NCBI GenBank assembly: GCA_002633005.1
Contig: NMRA01000280.1
Location: forward strand, 408,285-471,060
Reading direction: 5' to 3'
Length of the DNA stretch: 62,776 bases
Origin: Phoronis australis
Taxonomy: Eukaryota; Phoronida; Phoronidae
The stretch's first letter is position 1, and each line of letters starts with the position of its first letter. The notes beneath the pieces are model-generated. The model had not been told where the DNA came from and searched no databases. It worked only from the letters and a program-made list of their open reading frames with translations. The position numbers and the translations under genes are program-made. Shown here piece after piece: positions 46,222 to 58,877 of this stretch.

Positions 46222-46437
46222 TTCTAGAATGTTCTGAGAACAAATTGTAACAGCCAATAATACGAGTGGATATGATCATGTGGTTTTTATTAGCCAATCA
46301 CTAAATAAGTAGAATGTTATATTATGGGCTGAAATCAGCAAGATAATCAGATGCGCTAAAGTAGTTGAAGCATAAAGACTTGCTACAGTGTACAGAAGCA
46401 GTTGTACGACAGAGCCATCTCGTGGAAGATTCTAGAA
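46222..46437. promoter_or_regulatory. Two heat-shock-element-like triplets
   Basis: TTCTAGAATGTTC (46222-46234) fits TTCnnGAAnnTTC, and GAAGATTCTAGAA (46425-46437) fits GAAnnTTCnnGAA. Both are perfect three-unit arrays. The associated transcript is unknown. Confidence 0.35.
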
Positions 46438-47701
46438 AGGATCTTGGCAAGGGCAAGGGTTAACGAACCGGAAGTTAACTAAGAGCTTGTCACTTGCATT
46501 GTGGGTAGTGAGATACTACCTGAAGTGTTGCGTCATCAGCCAGAGACTGTGACCAGCAAGAAGAATCGCGGGTAGAGGAAATTGCCTGCAGGTGTTGCAT
46601 CACCAAAGACGGTGAGCAACAAGTACACTGTCGCTATAGAGTGTGTGTGTAGTTCGAAGATTCACCAACAGGACAGACATCCAACAAGTGGAGAGTCCTA
46701 GCTTGGATTGCAGACAAGACATTTGATCGTTTGGTTGTTTGATTAAAGTAATCTTTAAAGAGGGCGCTAGCTTAGTTTCTCTTTGTAGTTGATTACTTAA
46801 TTAACAATAGGTTTCATTTGTCTAATTAGGGGCTATCATATGATAAATTAATTACTGGATTTGATTATTCACTCTCCATCTACGCACAACTTCAAAGCAT
46901 AGCTACCTTTTAAACAAACCCACACAGACAATCGTCTGACAATGATGCAACTTTTGTAATATACAGTATTTTAAATGCCTTTGTTAGTTTTCACTTTAAA
47001 GAATATCTGATTACTGTACTTTGTGTTACGGCAGAGTTAAATGTTCTGGAAAGAAATTTGTACTGCCTGGGGAAAGAATCCCGCAGCCGCACACCTTGCC
47101 TTTTCAAGAAGTATTCCTGTCTCTTGCGATGAACACTAATGCTCACTCTTAGTCTAAGTATCTATTACCCTTTGCGTTTCGCACTAGCTGCTACCCGTGC
47201 TTTGGCACGGGCAACGGCTAGTTCTGTTATAAAAGGGAATGTACCCGCAGTGGCTCTAAACATTGTCTTTGTTCAGACTGAAAATATGACCAAAGACTAC
47301 TACTACCAAGAAGAGACTAACCCTGTTTAATTTCTATCATTGTCTTGTTTGTCATCTCTAACTACTCAAATTTAGCAGATATAAAAGCACCATTCAAATA
47401 AAACTTTCACGACTTCTCACGAGAATGGACTTCTCGCGAGAATGTTCTCCTCTGTGCATTGTTTTCTTTTGTAATCACTAAGCACGATATGAACACACTC
47501 AGAAATAAGTTTTGAAGAAATAATAGTTGTGGACATTGAAGAAGTGAAAGTTTATATTATCCGAAAGAAATTTGTTGAAAACTTGCTTTCAATTTTTGAA
47601 TCTGTAATACCAATACACACACTCACTTAAAAAACAAAAATCCCAAGTTAAACACAAGTTTTTCATCGCACTGTTTTAGCGAACTCACTTCCGCTTGAGC
47701 T

Positions 47702-47931
47702 GGGGCCCGTTCCAACAAAATTGACTTAGTTAAGACAAATCTTAAAATTTATTAAAATTTAAGATAACTTGAATTTATCGCAAGGCCTTATCAAGAAAAA
47801 GATCTTAAGCTTGATTTAACTTTTTGATATAATCTTTTCTTAATTTTGACTATCTTACCAGATGTGGATGTTAAGGCAAAGCCTAGACTGAGGTATAGAA
47901 TAAACTTAAGTCAGTTTCTTGGAACGGTCAC
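47702..47931. mobile_element. Palindromic MITE, GGGCCCGTTCC ends
   Basis: Left end GGGCCCGTTCCAACAAAATT; right end reads AGTTTCTTGGAACGGTCACC, an imperfect inverted repeat that extends inward through ACTTAAGT-like sequence. The interior is AT-rich and no frame is present. Confidence 0.6.
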
Positions 47932-49825
47932 CTATTCTACAATTTTGTGACGTCTTATTCACGATGTTACATTTTTCTCTATAGAAAATTACCCTCGTTG
48001 TTGCGATTGTTCTTCAACAGTCAACATAGGGATTATATTAAACTTGTACTCCCCCTGAAAAAATATAATCCCACATTTTCAGTCAATGGTCACGTGTAGC
48101 GAGTGTTGCCACAATTTCCGTAAAATCATGAAGCCAGTAACGAAAAGATAATTAAACAAATGATAGCTGCTAAAATAAATGAATAATTGAACAAAGAAAA
48201 TCCATAAATTATGCTGACGATTCGATAACTCGTTGAGTTCTATAACAGACCATAAGAGAAAAATCCATGAACCCATTGCCACTAACGTACATGACGTAGA
48301 ATATGCAGCTCGTTTTGATGTCGTAGAATTTTGAAATTGATGTATAGAATAGGCTGGATTTGCAGTTAATACTGGGGCAAGGTTTTCTTTTCAAATGATA
48401 ATCAGATTATCAGATAATCAGATGAGAGTGCCTCATCTAAGGTTGCTACCATAAGGTCTTTTCATACTGTCTTACTCCGGTCTGAGCGGAGCGTCGACGC
48501 GAACTGCGATTATTATGATGTATTTGGTTGCTACTGCATACCCCTTGATCGTCTTTTTAGTAGTACACGCTTGAAAAGTTTGTCAACAGTGCTTTTGTAT
48601 ACATAACTCATGTACAGGTCAGTGGAGGAATGATAACATGTCGCCTTCAATGGATTTCAGCAGGGTCATTGGCACCGAATATTTATACACAGACGGTTAG
48701 TTTTAGGGCTTAGAATAGCTTCGTAGCCAATGAAAAACTCAAATCTCACGACCGTCTGAATATGAATGACGAGGTCATATGATCTGAGAGGGTAAACAAT
48801 GTGTACGTTATACCACGAACTATTTCAAAATTGCCACAAGTCTCTGGACAGTACGTAATATTCCTTACAGTAAACGTGAAGCTTGCATCAGCTAATACAA
48901 CTAGTGCTGCTACGTTATTGCCTGGTACGTGTTCTCTCTGATATACATGGTGAGTAAAAGCCCAATTTTGACTAAGAGGTGCACTGAACAGTTAAGAGAC
49001 CGTGTTCTATAAGCCTGTGCTAAGACTCACCTGGCGATAAGCGTTACCGTGCCCGGTTATGGAACGAAGTACATTTCAGTACACAGCCCACGTGTAATTA
49101 ATGCTGGTGAAGTAATTTTGATTGATATTTGAGTATGTTGGTAGAGTTCACATGTGGGTTTATTATTGTACAATCTTGATATTAAATTATTAAATGCAGT
49201 TGTGAAAAGTAGCTCCGCATGTCCTGGTTTCACAAAGCAAATCAAATAGAAATGCATGCCTTTCAATACAATACAGCCGAGGTTCACCTCCAAGTGTTCT
49301 ACTTACAGCTGTCTTACAGCAACTGTTGTGGCAATTTTTATTGCCCATCACTTCAGAGTTTCTTATTGTTACTTCTTGTTTAGTATCTTCTATCGTATTC
49401 CTGTTGCTTGTATTTCGTCATAATAAAAGCTCTCTGCCGACAGACATGTTCAACTAGTCAATTTTTTCAAACACCAGGTCTCGGTCATTACAAATTAAAC
49501 GCTCGGGTCACCACCTCCTATGACTGTCGCAACGAAACAACCACCAAAAAGACAAAGTTATATCGCCCGTAGAAAAATATCCAATTTTGGCCAACTTCAG
49601 AACACCGTATCTCAGAAATGACTGATCGGATTCATGATTTATGCAGTGTTCTCTGTTCTCTAATAAAATGTTAGGAACTCAATTTAAAATGTTCCACTTC
49701 AGCATTAAAGGCGAAGGCAACCTTTTTCATGTCATTTTAGCAAAAATGAGGTTCGTTGATTATCCCAGACATATTTTTCACTATTTACTGCTTTTCTTAA
49801 TTTAATTAATTACTCGTCGTCTACA
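47932..49825. other. Intergenic, nothing recognised
   Basis: Short frames only, the longest 78 codons on the minus strand at 49057-49293 without a recognised domain. Confidence 0.5.
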
Positions 49826-49865
49826 CCGGAAGTGACGTTTTGGGAGGCAAGAATTTCGCGCCAAT
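49826..49865 (+). promoter_or_regulatory. Putative TATA-less promoter: ETS, E2F and CCAAT motifs
   Basis: CCGGAAGTGACG (49826-49837, ETS type), TTTCGCGCC (49854-49862, E2F type) and CCAAT (49861-49865) cluster within 40 bases, about 105 bases upstream of the THAP-like ATG. Confidence 0.45.
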
Positions 49866-49970
49866 TTCTTTTCATATAGTCTGACTGTGAGAGCAGTCGA
49901 GTCAGTCATTGTTCTACCTCGGTTGTGATAAGTTCGGTCGTCGTTTGCTTTTGCTTACGAGTCAGTCAAC

Positions 49971-50016
49971 ATGCCACGCTGTTGCTGCGTACTGGGGTGT
50001 ACTCAAAACTGCTCTG
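49971..50016 (+). CDS. Possible first coding exon of a THAP-domain protein
   Basis: ATG at 49971 encodes MPRCCCVLGCTQNCS and then a G before a good donor (CTG|GTGAGA, phase 1). The MP.CCV.GC..N start is characteristic of THAP zinc-finger proteins, which are DNA-binding factors often derived from P-element-like transposases. Later THAP exons (the CWxxH-type and AVPTIF-type segments) were not found in the following sequence. The exon may belong to a gene with long introns, be a decayed copy, or be chance. The upstream motif cluster supports a real promoter. Confidence 0.4.
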
Positions 50017-50459
50017 GTGAGATGCAGTCGTGTGGTGGGTAAAACTTTGGGAATGTCTCCCACTAGAATATTGTCCTGGATTTATACTGTTATCTGACCT
50101 GTAATGTCCTATGCTGCGTCAGCATGGGTAACAGCGTTAAAACAAAATTAATCAGCTGTAACGTCTAGCTTGTTTGTGCATTACTTCTGGTTTTCCAGGA
50201 ACGCACTCTGCATCCCTGGAAATGCTAATCGGTCTACCATCACTGTACAGGTGAACCTGCATGTGCAGCGCTTCGTCTCAGGTATAATGGTCAATGAGTG
50301 AAAAATCACATCCCTGATTCTCTAGCATACAGAAGCCACAGGAATGTGGGCAAAAAGCTAATGGCCAAAATTGGTCAACCATTTAGTGCTGTCCAGATCA
50401 CAGCTATAATACATACAATTTCTTCACAGAAATTGGTGATGGGTAGCCTACTGCAGAAC

Positions 50460-51265
50460 ACAAGCTAGAATGAGGTGTTTTGTTACTCCGGATGGCTCTA
50501 AACTGGAAGTTGGTGAGACAGCCTTCCTGTTGCAGATGCAGGAAAGCTGGGTATCGCTGGGCAATCTTGCTACGGTGCTACAGGCTAAGATTACTAGATC
50601 TGTTCAACGGGCAGAACAATATAACACCGAGCTTGGCAATTAGCATCTTTTCAGATAACCAAGCATCAATAAAATCCCTATATAAACCAAGAGTCAACGC
50701 TCGTTGTGTTAATGCTTTCATTAATGAGCTTAACAACCTTGCAATTGGAGGAATTTCTAATATACACTGGATCAGGGCCCATGTGGGAATTGACGGCATG
50801 GAAAATGCGGACAGACTCGAAAAGATAGGAGACAGCATTTTGCATTGTATACCTGAACCTGCTATCCCGGTATCTTACGGATGCTGTAGTATAAGTATGC
50901 GCAACTGAGTACATACCCAGTCAGCAGCCCAGTGGGCATCGCTTAACTCCTGAAGAGAGGCCAAGGATAATTTTCCCAACGTGATCAAACCAAAAAGTTA
51001 AAAAAAACCTCTGAGTCTTTGGGCATAAGTTACGTCTTTCAAATTTTGACGGGTCACTGTTACCTAGCCCGACATAGACACATTACTGGGCACATGGGGA
51101 GCCCAGTGTGTGCCGAGTGTGTTACTGACGTTGAAACCCCTAATTACCTGTTAGAGTCTTGTCCAGCTTTTTATAGTATTAGGAGCAACCTCGTGGATGG
51201 CAGTGTACATGCCTACAACATGCAGTGCATGGCAACAAATGGAAAAGTCTGTCAATTTTCTTAAG
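50460..51265 (+). pseudogene. I/R1-like LINE 3' fragment: RNase H and C-terminal zinc-binding region
   Basis: The first frame has IFSDNQASIKSL and HWIRAHVGIDGMENADRL, matching the RNase H domain of I/Jockey/R1-type LINEs. A second frame further on has FQILTGHCYLARHRHITG and CAECVTDVETPNYLLESC, the usual C-terminal Cys-His segment. The two are separated by a stop and frame change. The reverse transcriptase is absent. Confidence 0.75.
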
Positions 51266-53857
51266 GAGATAAGCAGAGTTGAAAACTTCCTTCACGAAGA
51301 ACCATAACGTGGCTGTCGTGTTTTTAGCTCAAGTGTTTGGTGCAGTGGGCCGAATCACGAGGCCTGCGCACGTCTAATGCACCGCAAATGGCATCAGGCC
51401 ACTTGCACTCTATTTTCCTACTGTTTTGCTTTGAATGTACTGTTCAGTTTTCCTGAAAAGGAACGGTTTCGTGCTTTTCGTTGCATACCCCAACCCAATG
51501 TTAATTAGCTAGAGTATTTTTAAATGGAAAAATTCTGCCAACTTACGTGAAGGCACACGGTATGTAAGAAATTCTTTGTAATTTACATAATTTTTTGTCC
51601 TACGGTTAGAGCAGATGTAGTCAAAAATACAAGGAGAAAATGATTATTTTATGCAGATGAGTTTAACGGTGTAGCCAAGGATCGTGTATTAAGATTTGAA
51701 GAGGACTGTTTAGGACACATTTTAGTGGATCAATTTGGTTTAAAGATTATTCGTGTTGGAAACGTTTTGTGAGTTTCTGCTTTATCCACTGATAAACGAG
51801 TGATCTTAAATCGGTGTATTAATGGGGCATTACTTTTTGCTCACTACCTGAAATGACAGTTACCAAGCAAGTTACTCAAGGACCCAGCCCGGTGTCTAGA
51901 ATCTTTCAACAGAGTGATAAAAATCATCTAGAACGTCCCCGTGTAGATGGAGAAGCCCGCACTTTTGCCGGGATTGTCGATGACATGCTATCTGCGTTTA
52001 CTCAGGTGTTTCAATTTGATTGTCTCCAGGCAAGGAAGTTTAATCCCTTTTAGCTGAGAGTCCTCATCTCAAGCAGTTTTTCTATTTCAAAGACGCCAAA
52101 ATAAATAAAATAACAAGTAACGTGCTTTACTGTTTCCTCTTTTCTCCTATGAAAGAACAAGCTTTTTATTACAATTTTGCACCTCGGCCGAAACCAGGAA
52201 ATCATCGACTCTTTTCGTCCATTTCCTTGGCCTGAGCTCCCCGTACACCAGTTCAGGAACGATTCCTGAATGACGGCCATGTCGTCCTTATAAACAAATT
52301 GATAGCACTTGGGCGTAAAACCGTTGTTATTTTGTTTGGTTGTTTTTGATTCACATTTTGGTTCTTATTTTTCAAATTTTCCAAAATGTTTAGCCATTTG
52401 TCTGCTTATGAAGTGTATGAACTGTAACTTGAAATGGTGAACAACTCACACTACTCGCAGCCAGCGCTGAAGTGCTCTAACTCATCACCACGTGACCGGG
52501 ATTAGAATGTAAAACCAACTACCGGCAATTGCCGTGACTACGTACAGCGCGCGTCATAAGTTCACTTGGCAGCAAACTGACATCGACTTTGGTGGCTGTG
52601 AAAAATGTGATGGATGAAAAAAAAGCATCTGCGCACATTGATTTTTTCAATAATTTTACATTTTTTTTCGAAATCAAAACTGTGATCCTCACCTGAATTA
52701 CAATAACACGCACAGGTGCTCGATTCTTACTACATGGGCAGCACAGCGACCGAATCTCCGAGAGTTGTCATGAAACATATCGCGGCGAAACGCACTTGCT
52801 AAATTGATTTTAAATTTTACTGTATTAGAAAAAAAGATATTAACATGAAAACGTTTACTGTCAGTATTCACCGTGGTCTAAGAATATCCATGTACACCCG
52901 CGGTTAATTAATCGAAAACGCAAACTAGCCAAACCGATGATGCTTAACGGGGAGGAATGTATAACACTCTGTTGCTTATTAGATAAATGTCTGCGATGGG
53001 AAACTATTCTAAGGTCAGGAGCATGACGTAGTAATTTCTTTGTCTCACGAAGTTCAGCAATTCAAAGCCTGCAGGCAATTTTAATGGCACTTAAATGTGT
53101 CTCGCCTCTCGCTCCGTAGCCGTGCCAAGTTCCACCGGTGTTCCTGTAGTAACCTTTACGAACGACATCTGGCGCAATAAAAATTCCTTTCTTGTACTTT
53201 TAATCTCATCTATTAAACTATACTAGGCAAGTATGTTCTTTTTGAAGTCATTGTGCCAGCAGTTGTATTATGAGAACTTTGCCGCGGCGCTCTGAGTCGG
53301 CGGGAAATTGGATGTGTGGATCAGTTATTGTATAAGCTGGTGAAAAGTGAAAGAAAACAACGAAAAGTGTCAGTATGCTGTGCCAATAATACAGGCAATC
53401 AAGAGCACGTTAAAAGAAAGTTAACAAACCCCACCTAAAGCAAAATGCCAAACTACAATGAAAATCAGGGGAGATTTTTTAAACACCGAGCTCCACCAGG
53501 AGAATATCAATAAAATAACGGGAGAACACTTGCTGTCATTACTACTTGAAATATACCGAGAACTCCCGTATCTTAAGCAAACTCCAATGAGAAACAAAAT
53601 AATGTGAAATAAGTAAGGAAATATGGTTCAATAAAGCGTTCAGCAAAAATGGCAGGTCGAAACGACGGGATTAAACCGGAATAGAAATTACGAGAGCGCT
53701 AGAGCGAAATAGCTACAAGAACGGAAGGGAACATAAACTTTAAAGCTATCATTGTAAGAAGTTAAAAAATTGCAGATACCTAAACAAATCCGATAAAAAG
53801 AACGGTGTCCATAATGGAAAAACGCTTAGCGACATCTGCTGAGATACTTAAAGACCT
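51266..53857. other. Intergenic; one diverged repeat copy
   Basis: The part at about 52080-52440 resembles 54300-54620 (shared patterns around cagttcaggaac...cctgaa and ttattttgttt), so it is an old dispersed repeat. Otherwise no gene is recognised. Confidence 0.4.
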
Positions 53858-54261
53858 GGGCCCGGTCTCCAATCTTTTTACTCGAAATGGAACTCGAAAT
53901 TAGGTTTGGCATTTTCTACTCTACTTTTGGGCGAACTCAAGATAAGTGTCTATTATTCTATGGCCGAGTACACAATAACTTACGGAGATAATTTATTGCC
54001 CTTAGTTCACAGTTTGTAAACCCAAAATTAAAGCAATAAGTTCAAGTTTGAACTCGAAATTTCGATTTTTTTACTCGAGTTTGTAGCACGAATACAAGGG
54101 TCTTCAAGGGCAAACTTGAACTAGAACCTCCTATGCATAAACTATAATGTATTCGAGCACAGTCTGATAACCAATTATCTTAAGTTCGCACAAAAGGAAC
54201 AGTGAAATTGCCAAAAATAGTTTCGAGTTCGTTTCGAGTACAAAGATTAGAGACCGGGCCC
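53858..54261. mobile_element. MITE with GGGCCCGGTCTC ends
   Basis: The left end GGGCCCGGTCTCCAATCTTT is mirrored at the right end by AAGATTAGAGACCGGGCCC, with further inward pairing through TTTCGAG/CTCGAAA. It is about 404 bases long with no coding capacity. It shares the GGGCCC terminus with the element at 47702-47931. Confidence 0.8.
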
Positions 54262-54299
54262 TGGTCTCAAAATGCCCATGTGGTTCCAGTATCCGAAAA

Positions 54300-54620
54300 T
54301 ACTTACTACATAAAATCTTATTTTCGACACCCTTTCTTTATATTCTTTTCGCCTTTCTTGCCAAAAGCGATTTTTAAACAGTTTTTGACCCTTCTCTGTG
54401 AGCGTATAATTACCGGCTGTCCTCGGTTATCTCCGTACCCACATTTCCGGCTCATCAGTTCAGGAACTTGTCCTGAACGCCGCCATTTTTTCCTTGTAAC
54501 TGAATGTGCTATCGCTTGCTCGAAAAGTCTTCATTATTTTGTTTCATTAGTAATATCTCGTGATTCGTTTGCATATGTAGTGTATTTATAGTTTGTAGTT
54601 AGTGGTCATTAAATTTTTTA
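54300..54620. repeat. Diverged repeat, related to 52080-52440
   Basis: Recognisable but weak similarity in the same orientation. The borders are unclear and the family is unknown. Confidence 0.35.
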
Positions 54621-55964
54621 GAATGTTACGCGTACTTAGTATGTTAAAATAGCATTGGTGTTTAGTTCCTTACGTAGGCCGGTCGAACCTAGGAACCAAT
54701 ATGGGTCGAACCAAATTTTTTTTCGTTTTGATTTTTTTCTCGTTTTAAAAAGTACTATGATATCATCGGAAAGGTAGTGCATTCTACTCAGTAAAAATCG
54801 GAAAAGTATCAAAATCGGGGCAAGCATTGTAAAGTTATTGCAAGTTTTGTGGCGAAATTTGCCGGGGTCACTTTGTTTGGATCGCTTCGGCCATATTGGA
54901 GGACAGCGGGATAAGTTACGAGTTTAAAACTTTGTGTAAATTGTTTTCGCCAACAAATTACGGTGAAATTTAGTTAGACATATCTTTACTTACTATTCTG
55001 CACGATTCAACAGTGTTCACCAAATTTCAGCCTCGCAGTTGTTACTCATTAAGTGATAAATGTGCTCACAATTCTCGTTGGACTTCATCTCGTTTCTGGC
55101 GGCACCGAAAACATGGCGACTTTTACTGAACTGAAAGGCATGTTCAATCGGCTACTTCGTAATTTGTGAAGATTTAACGTTGATACATGTTGACAAACGT
55201 TGCTACAAAAAAGGAACTTTGTTCAATTTTTGTGTTTTTGTACAAAAATATAAGATATGTTCGAATTATTTTACTGTAAATTTCCCATTCAGGTGATCTT
55301 ACACTGAGCTAAAAAAATAGTTGAAATAATTTTGAAATTGTTTTGTGTTTGACTGTCAACTGCTGTTCAAGGCTTGATTCGGTGTCACAAAATGATTCAT
55401 ATTTTTCTAAATTTTAAGTCTCAGTTGCTTTCAAGTCATGTTTAGTAACTTATTGCTTCTTAATTCAGGTTATCAAGTCAACAATATGAATAATCTTAAT
55501 TTGAGAAATAAGCTATGTTGGATTGTGAAGCTTGAAACCTCCAATTCTTGTTCCTTGCAACTTCATATCTTTTAATCATGCTTGTCAAATTCTGGTGTAA
55601 GGAAACACTATTCAGTCACCATGGTAATAGTTACATGTATGTCCACTTTCATATCATGGAAACTTTTGCTGTTGAATAGTGTTTGTAATGCTAAATGTTG
55701 TAAAGTAATGTGCATTTTAAGTTACTTATTATGTTAAAAGTTTGATTCATTTTGGCTTAATGAATAAAAAATGATAACATTTTGTATTGGACTTGTCATA
55801 CTTATGTGCTCGAACGAGCCTCCTATTTGGAGAAATGGAAAAAGGTCTGCCTCAGTCAGAGAAGCACGAACTCCGAAAAAAGTTAAAAACGAGACGATAT
55901 TCCACTAGAAGACAGAAAGTACCCAGTGAATCTTATAGTAAAAGATAGACATTCTCAAAAATCC
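54621..55964. other. Intergenic, nothing recognised
   Basis: AT-rich. An ATG in good context near 55113 opens only a short frame (MATFTELKGMFNRLL) without a convincing donor. Confidence 0.5.
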
Positions 55965-55969
55965 CAGCC

Positions 55970-56117
55970 CAGTAGCGGATTTACGGGGGGGCCATGGCAC
56001 CCCCTAAAATTCTCCCAGATTATATTTGGCAGTTCGGGGGTGCGAATGTCTGACGGGAAAATCCTGGCTAATACTCTGTCCTGCCCCCCCCAACTCAAAA
56101 TCCTGGATCCGCTCCTG
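55970..56117. mobile_element. 148-bp MITE with 5-bp TSD, same family as 37651-38608
   Basis: Ends CAGTAGCGGATTTACGGGG and, reversed, CAGGAGCGGATCCAGG. Flanked on both sides by CAGCC (55965-55969 and 56118-56122). The end sequence and duplication length agree with the larger element. Confidence 0.75.
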
Positions 56118-56122
56118 CAGCC

Positions 56123-57317
56123 CCCCATTTTTAACGCTTGGTGCGCTCATGCAAAGTCTGGGAAAATCTCTGTTGAAAGCCAACCAACTTTGCACAGTTC
56201 GCCAGAAGTACCCAAGTTCTAAATAAACCTCGTTTGAGCGAGCGCTGTTGCCAGCGACCAGGTAGGCCTAAGTGTAACCTTGGCCCAAAGCTGTATGGCC
56301 TACTAACAAGCTAACTGTATTTTGACGGTAGTTTTCATACTGGTAGCTGGCACTGAGGCTAGCTAAGGGCTGCCGCGGCAGTGTGACACGGCAGGATTAA
56401 ACAGTCCGTAATTTTATGAAAGTATCTGAAACTACCTTTGAATATATATACGGCATTTATGATTTGAACCTTTTACTTCGACAAAACAGTTTGAAACCGC
56501 ATGCCTTTACAGTTCGCCTGTGTCTTGTCTCGATCCGCACCGGGTCCGATAGGCTGCGGTCTCGAGTCCGGCAAAATAATTTCTATCAAAATTTATTCGC
56601 CACATTTCTTCAGCAAATTCGATAAAATTGTCCGTATTTTGATTTTATTAAAATTAAGGCGCGATGTCGATTATTTTATCCCCGTTTGCACGCTGGTAAC
56701 AGGCACTCGTCCATTCACACTGACTGCGTTTTCTTAGCGGCCTAGCCTGGGTTCCTGAATGAATTGTACTTTCGGGTTCGCGGCAAGTTCAAAAAAGCCG
56801 TCGTTCTTCGGGTGCGAATCGTGAGTGGGGCGTTCATTTAAACTTTTTTGGAGTACGGATCGTGTATTAGTTATGGGGTAGGTACTTCTTGGATCCTTAT
56901 AACATCCTCTAACCATGTAATAAGGGTAAACAACGCGTGCGACCAGGTCTTTAAAGTTAATCTCTGTGAGGGAGAGTACGTGACAAGACAATCGGTAATT
57001 TTATCATGCTAAAGTAGGAGTCTATCCTCGCCTTGAGTTTTCACATTCTACGCCCACTGATGATAGTGTTTACACCTGATTGTATATTGAGGGTACGTAC
57101 TGTGTGTATTTTTGCCATATAATCGCAAATACACCCGGTGTAAAGCTACACTCGTGCGTGTGATTGTATCACCTCAAAGGTCGTGTAGAGGTTAATTTAC
57201 ACACGAGCAAATGTACTCCTGGCGCATGTGAATGCAATTTACCACAAGTGTAAAAGCAAGATCAATCGCAAGAGGTGTCATTTACTAAATTATTTCTGTG
57301 ATCACATCTCTTCTTAA
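56123..57317. other. Intergenic, nothing recognised
   Basis: Short frames only. Several taggtagcttg/tagctggc-like short inverted segments near 56270-56360 resemble 45960-46020 (gctagctg with tgacggtagt), which suggests another minor repeat family. Confidence 0.4.
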
Positions 57318-57933
57318 AGAGGCCTGGAACGCGCAAAACAGACTAGAAAAATGATCTTTCAACTTCTCATCACTTCTTCGATTTTACTCCCTCAAGGCAA
57401 AGCACGTCTCCTGATTTGGTATAGCGAGACATAGACGTGGCACATTTCCCTTATATAGAAAATGCGACCTTTGACCTTCGATGTTAACAAAACAATGGCG
57501 ATTTGAAGCAGCGGCCAGTCCGATTAAGAATCAATTCATGTAAGTCCTAACTGTTTACAAGGTATCGTAGTATTCGAATATATTCTAAAATGCACTTGGA
57601 ATTATTGTTTTTTGGAAAATTGCTTGCTTCTCTGGCTTGCCTCATACTAGGTTGTCGACCTCATATTCGGAGTGCGATCACACATGATCATCTGCAGCCG
57701 TTAATATCCATGTTGTCAGCCAGCACATGCGCGCATTTATCATAGACCAGAGAGACTAGAAACTTGGTGGTGCCTACAGAGTTTCTCCTTCGCGCGTATT
57801 TGAAAAATCTTGAATTTATGGACTTTCCTACACGGGGAAAAGTGAATAACTCTGTAGAACACGTTACGATATGGTACTTTCGTCATGAATTGCTTAAAAG
57901 ACACTTGTGACGCGTTTCGCATTCAATACCTCT
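57318..57933. mobile_element. TTAA-flanked MITE, family 1, copy 2
   Basis: TTAA at 57314-57317 and 57934-57937; ends AGAGGCCTGGAACGCG and (reversed) AGAGGTATTGAATGCG. Contains GACCTTTGACCTT (57466-57478), a DR1-type nuclear-receptor motif, and a degenerate CArG box. Confidence 0.8.
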
Positions 57934-57958
57934 TTAAATCAACAACACTCCCTTTTAA

Positions 57959-58330
57959 AGTGGCATAGAACGTGGAAAACAGACTAAATTGCAGTATTCA
58001 AAATGATTTTCTGTCGATGAAACAGAGGTCAAACTGTTCACTAGGTATTTTTGCGCTTTGTTCGTAAAGATTTTGAATTTCTATTGATGCCAAAGCATTT
58101 TCCCTTTAGTTTCCAATTTCAAAAAAAGAACCTGTCAACTCGCCACTTCGTCGATTTTTCTCCCACACGGCAAAGCACCTCTCCTTATTTGATATGGCAA
58201 GACATGGACATAACAGAATTCCCTTATATGGAACATTTGACCTTTGGTGTTAACCAAACAAAGGCGATTTCAAGCAGACACACTCCGATAAATACCCGAG
58301 CTCCAGAGACACCGAGATTCAAGTCAATTG
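57959..58330. mobile_element. TTAA MITE, family 1, partial copy 3
   Basis: Begins after TTAA (57955-57958) as AGTGGCATAGAACGTGG and runs parallel to copy 2, but the far terminus is not recognisable. It carries a perfect CArG-type box, CCTTATATGG (58222-58231), next to a TGACCTTTG half-site. It ends about 550 bases before the TLR start codon. Confidence 0.7.
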
Positions 58331-58877
58331 TTCTACAAGAATCTTCTATACACTGACACACTTTGCTTGTGTCGAATTGGCTGAAAAATATATAGAATAC
58401 AGATTGTAAATAATGCGTTCTTTTTCCGCATAGAAACGCAACGTAAATGTACTAGAAGCATTGCTGAACGACAACCGTCACCTGTGAAAAACAGCATTTA
58501 TGCCATTCCAACCTGTGCAAAAGTAGGCCGTTTTGAAGTCAATGGCAGGCGACCCTTCTGTTCCTTTTTTGTTGTTAATGACTTGTACCAACTGCCGTCA
58601 TGGCAAGGAGTAGTTTACGTCATATTTGAGAGACTTTATTTGATGATCATTCAGGTGACGTGACAAAAGGGAATGAAATGCACCTTTATTTTTTACAGCT
58701 CAAACTCATCTCTCTCAAACATTGTACGACTGCTTTTTTTCCACGACCTTTGGTATTTGTGTGAAACCTGATTGTTGTATGGTCTTGAGAATTAAGATAT
58801 TTTAGTCTCAAATATGACCAGTTAACGTATTTGTTATTTTCATTAAGTAATGTTGGTTATTGTTTCAGTTCTTCAAC

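Larger units (their letters stand above)
43908..47701. other. Intergenic, no gene recognised
   Basis: Only short frames. Regulatory-looking motifs are listed separately (45284-45322, 46222-46437). TGTAACAGCC near 46246 resembles an LTR start, but no second LTR or coding part was found. Confidence 0.5.

Noticed and set aside
46246-46800. Solo LTR
   Set aside because: Only a TGTAACAGCC-like start was seen. No matching CA end, target duplication or second copy could be identified.
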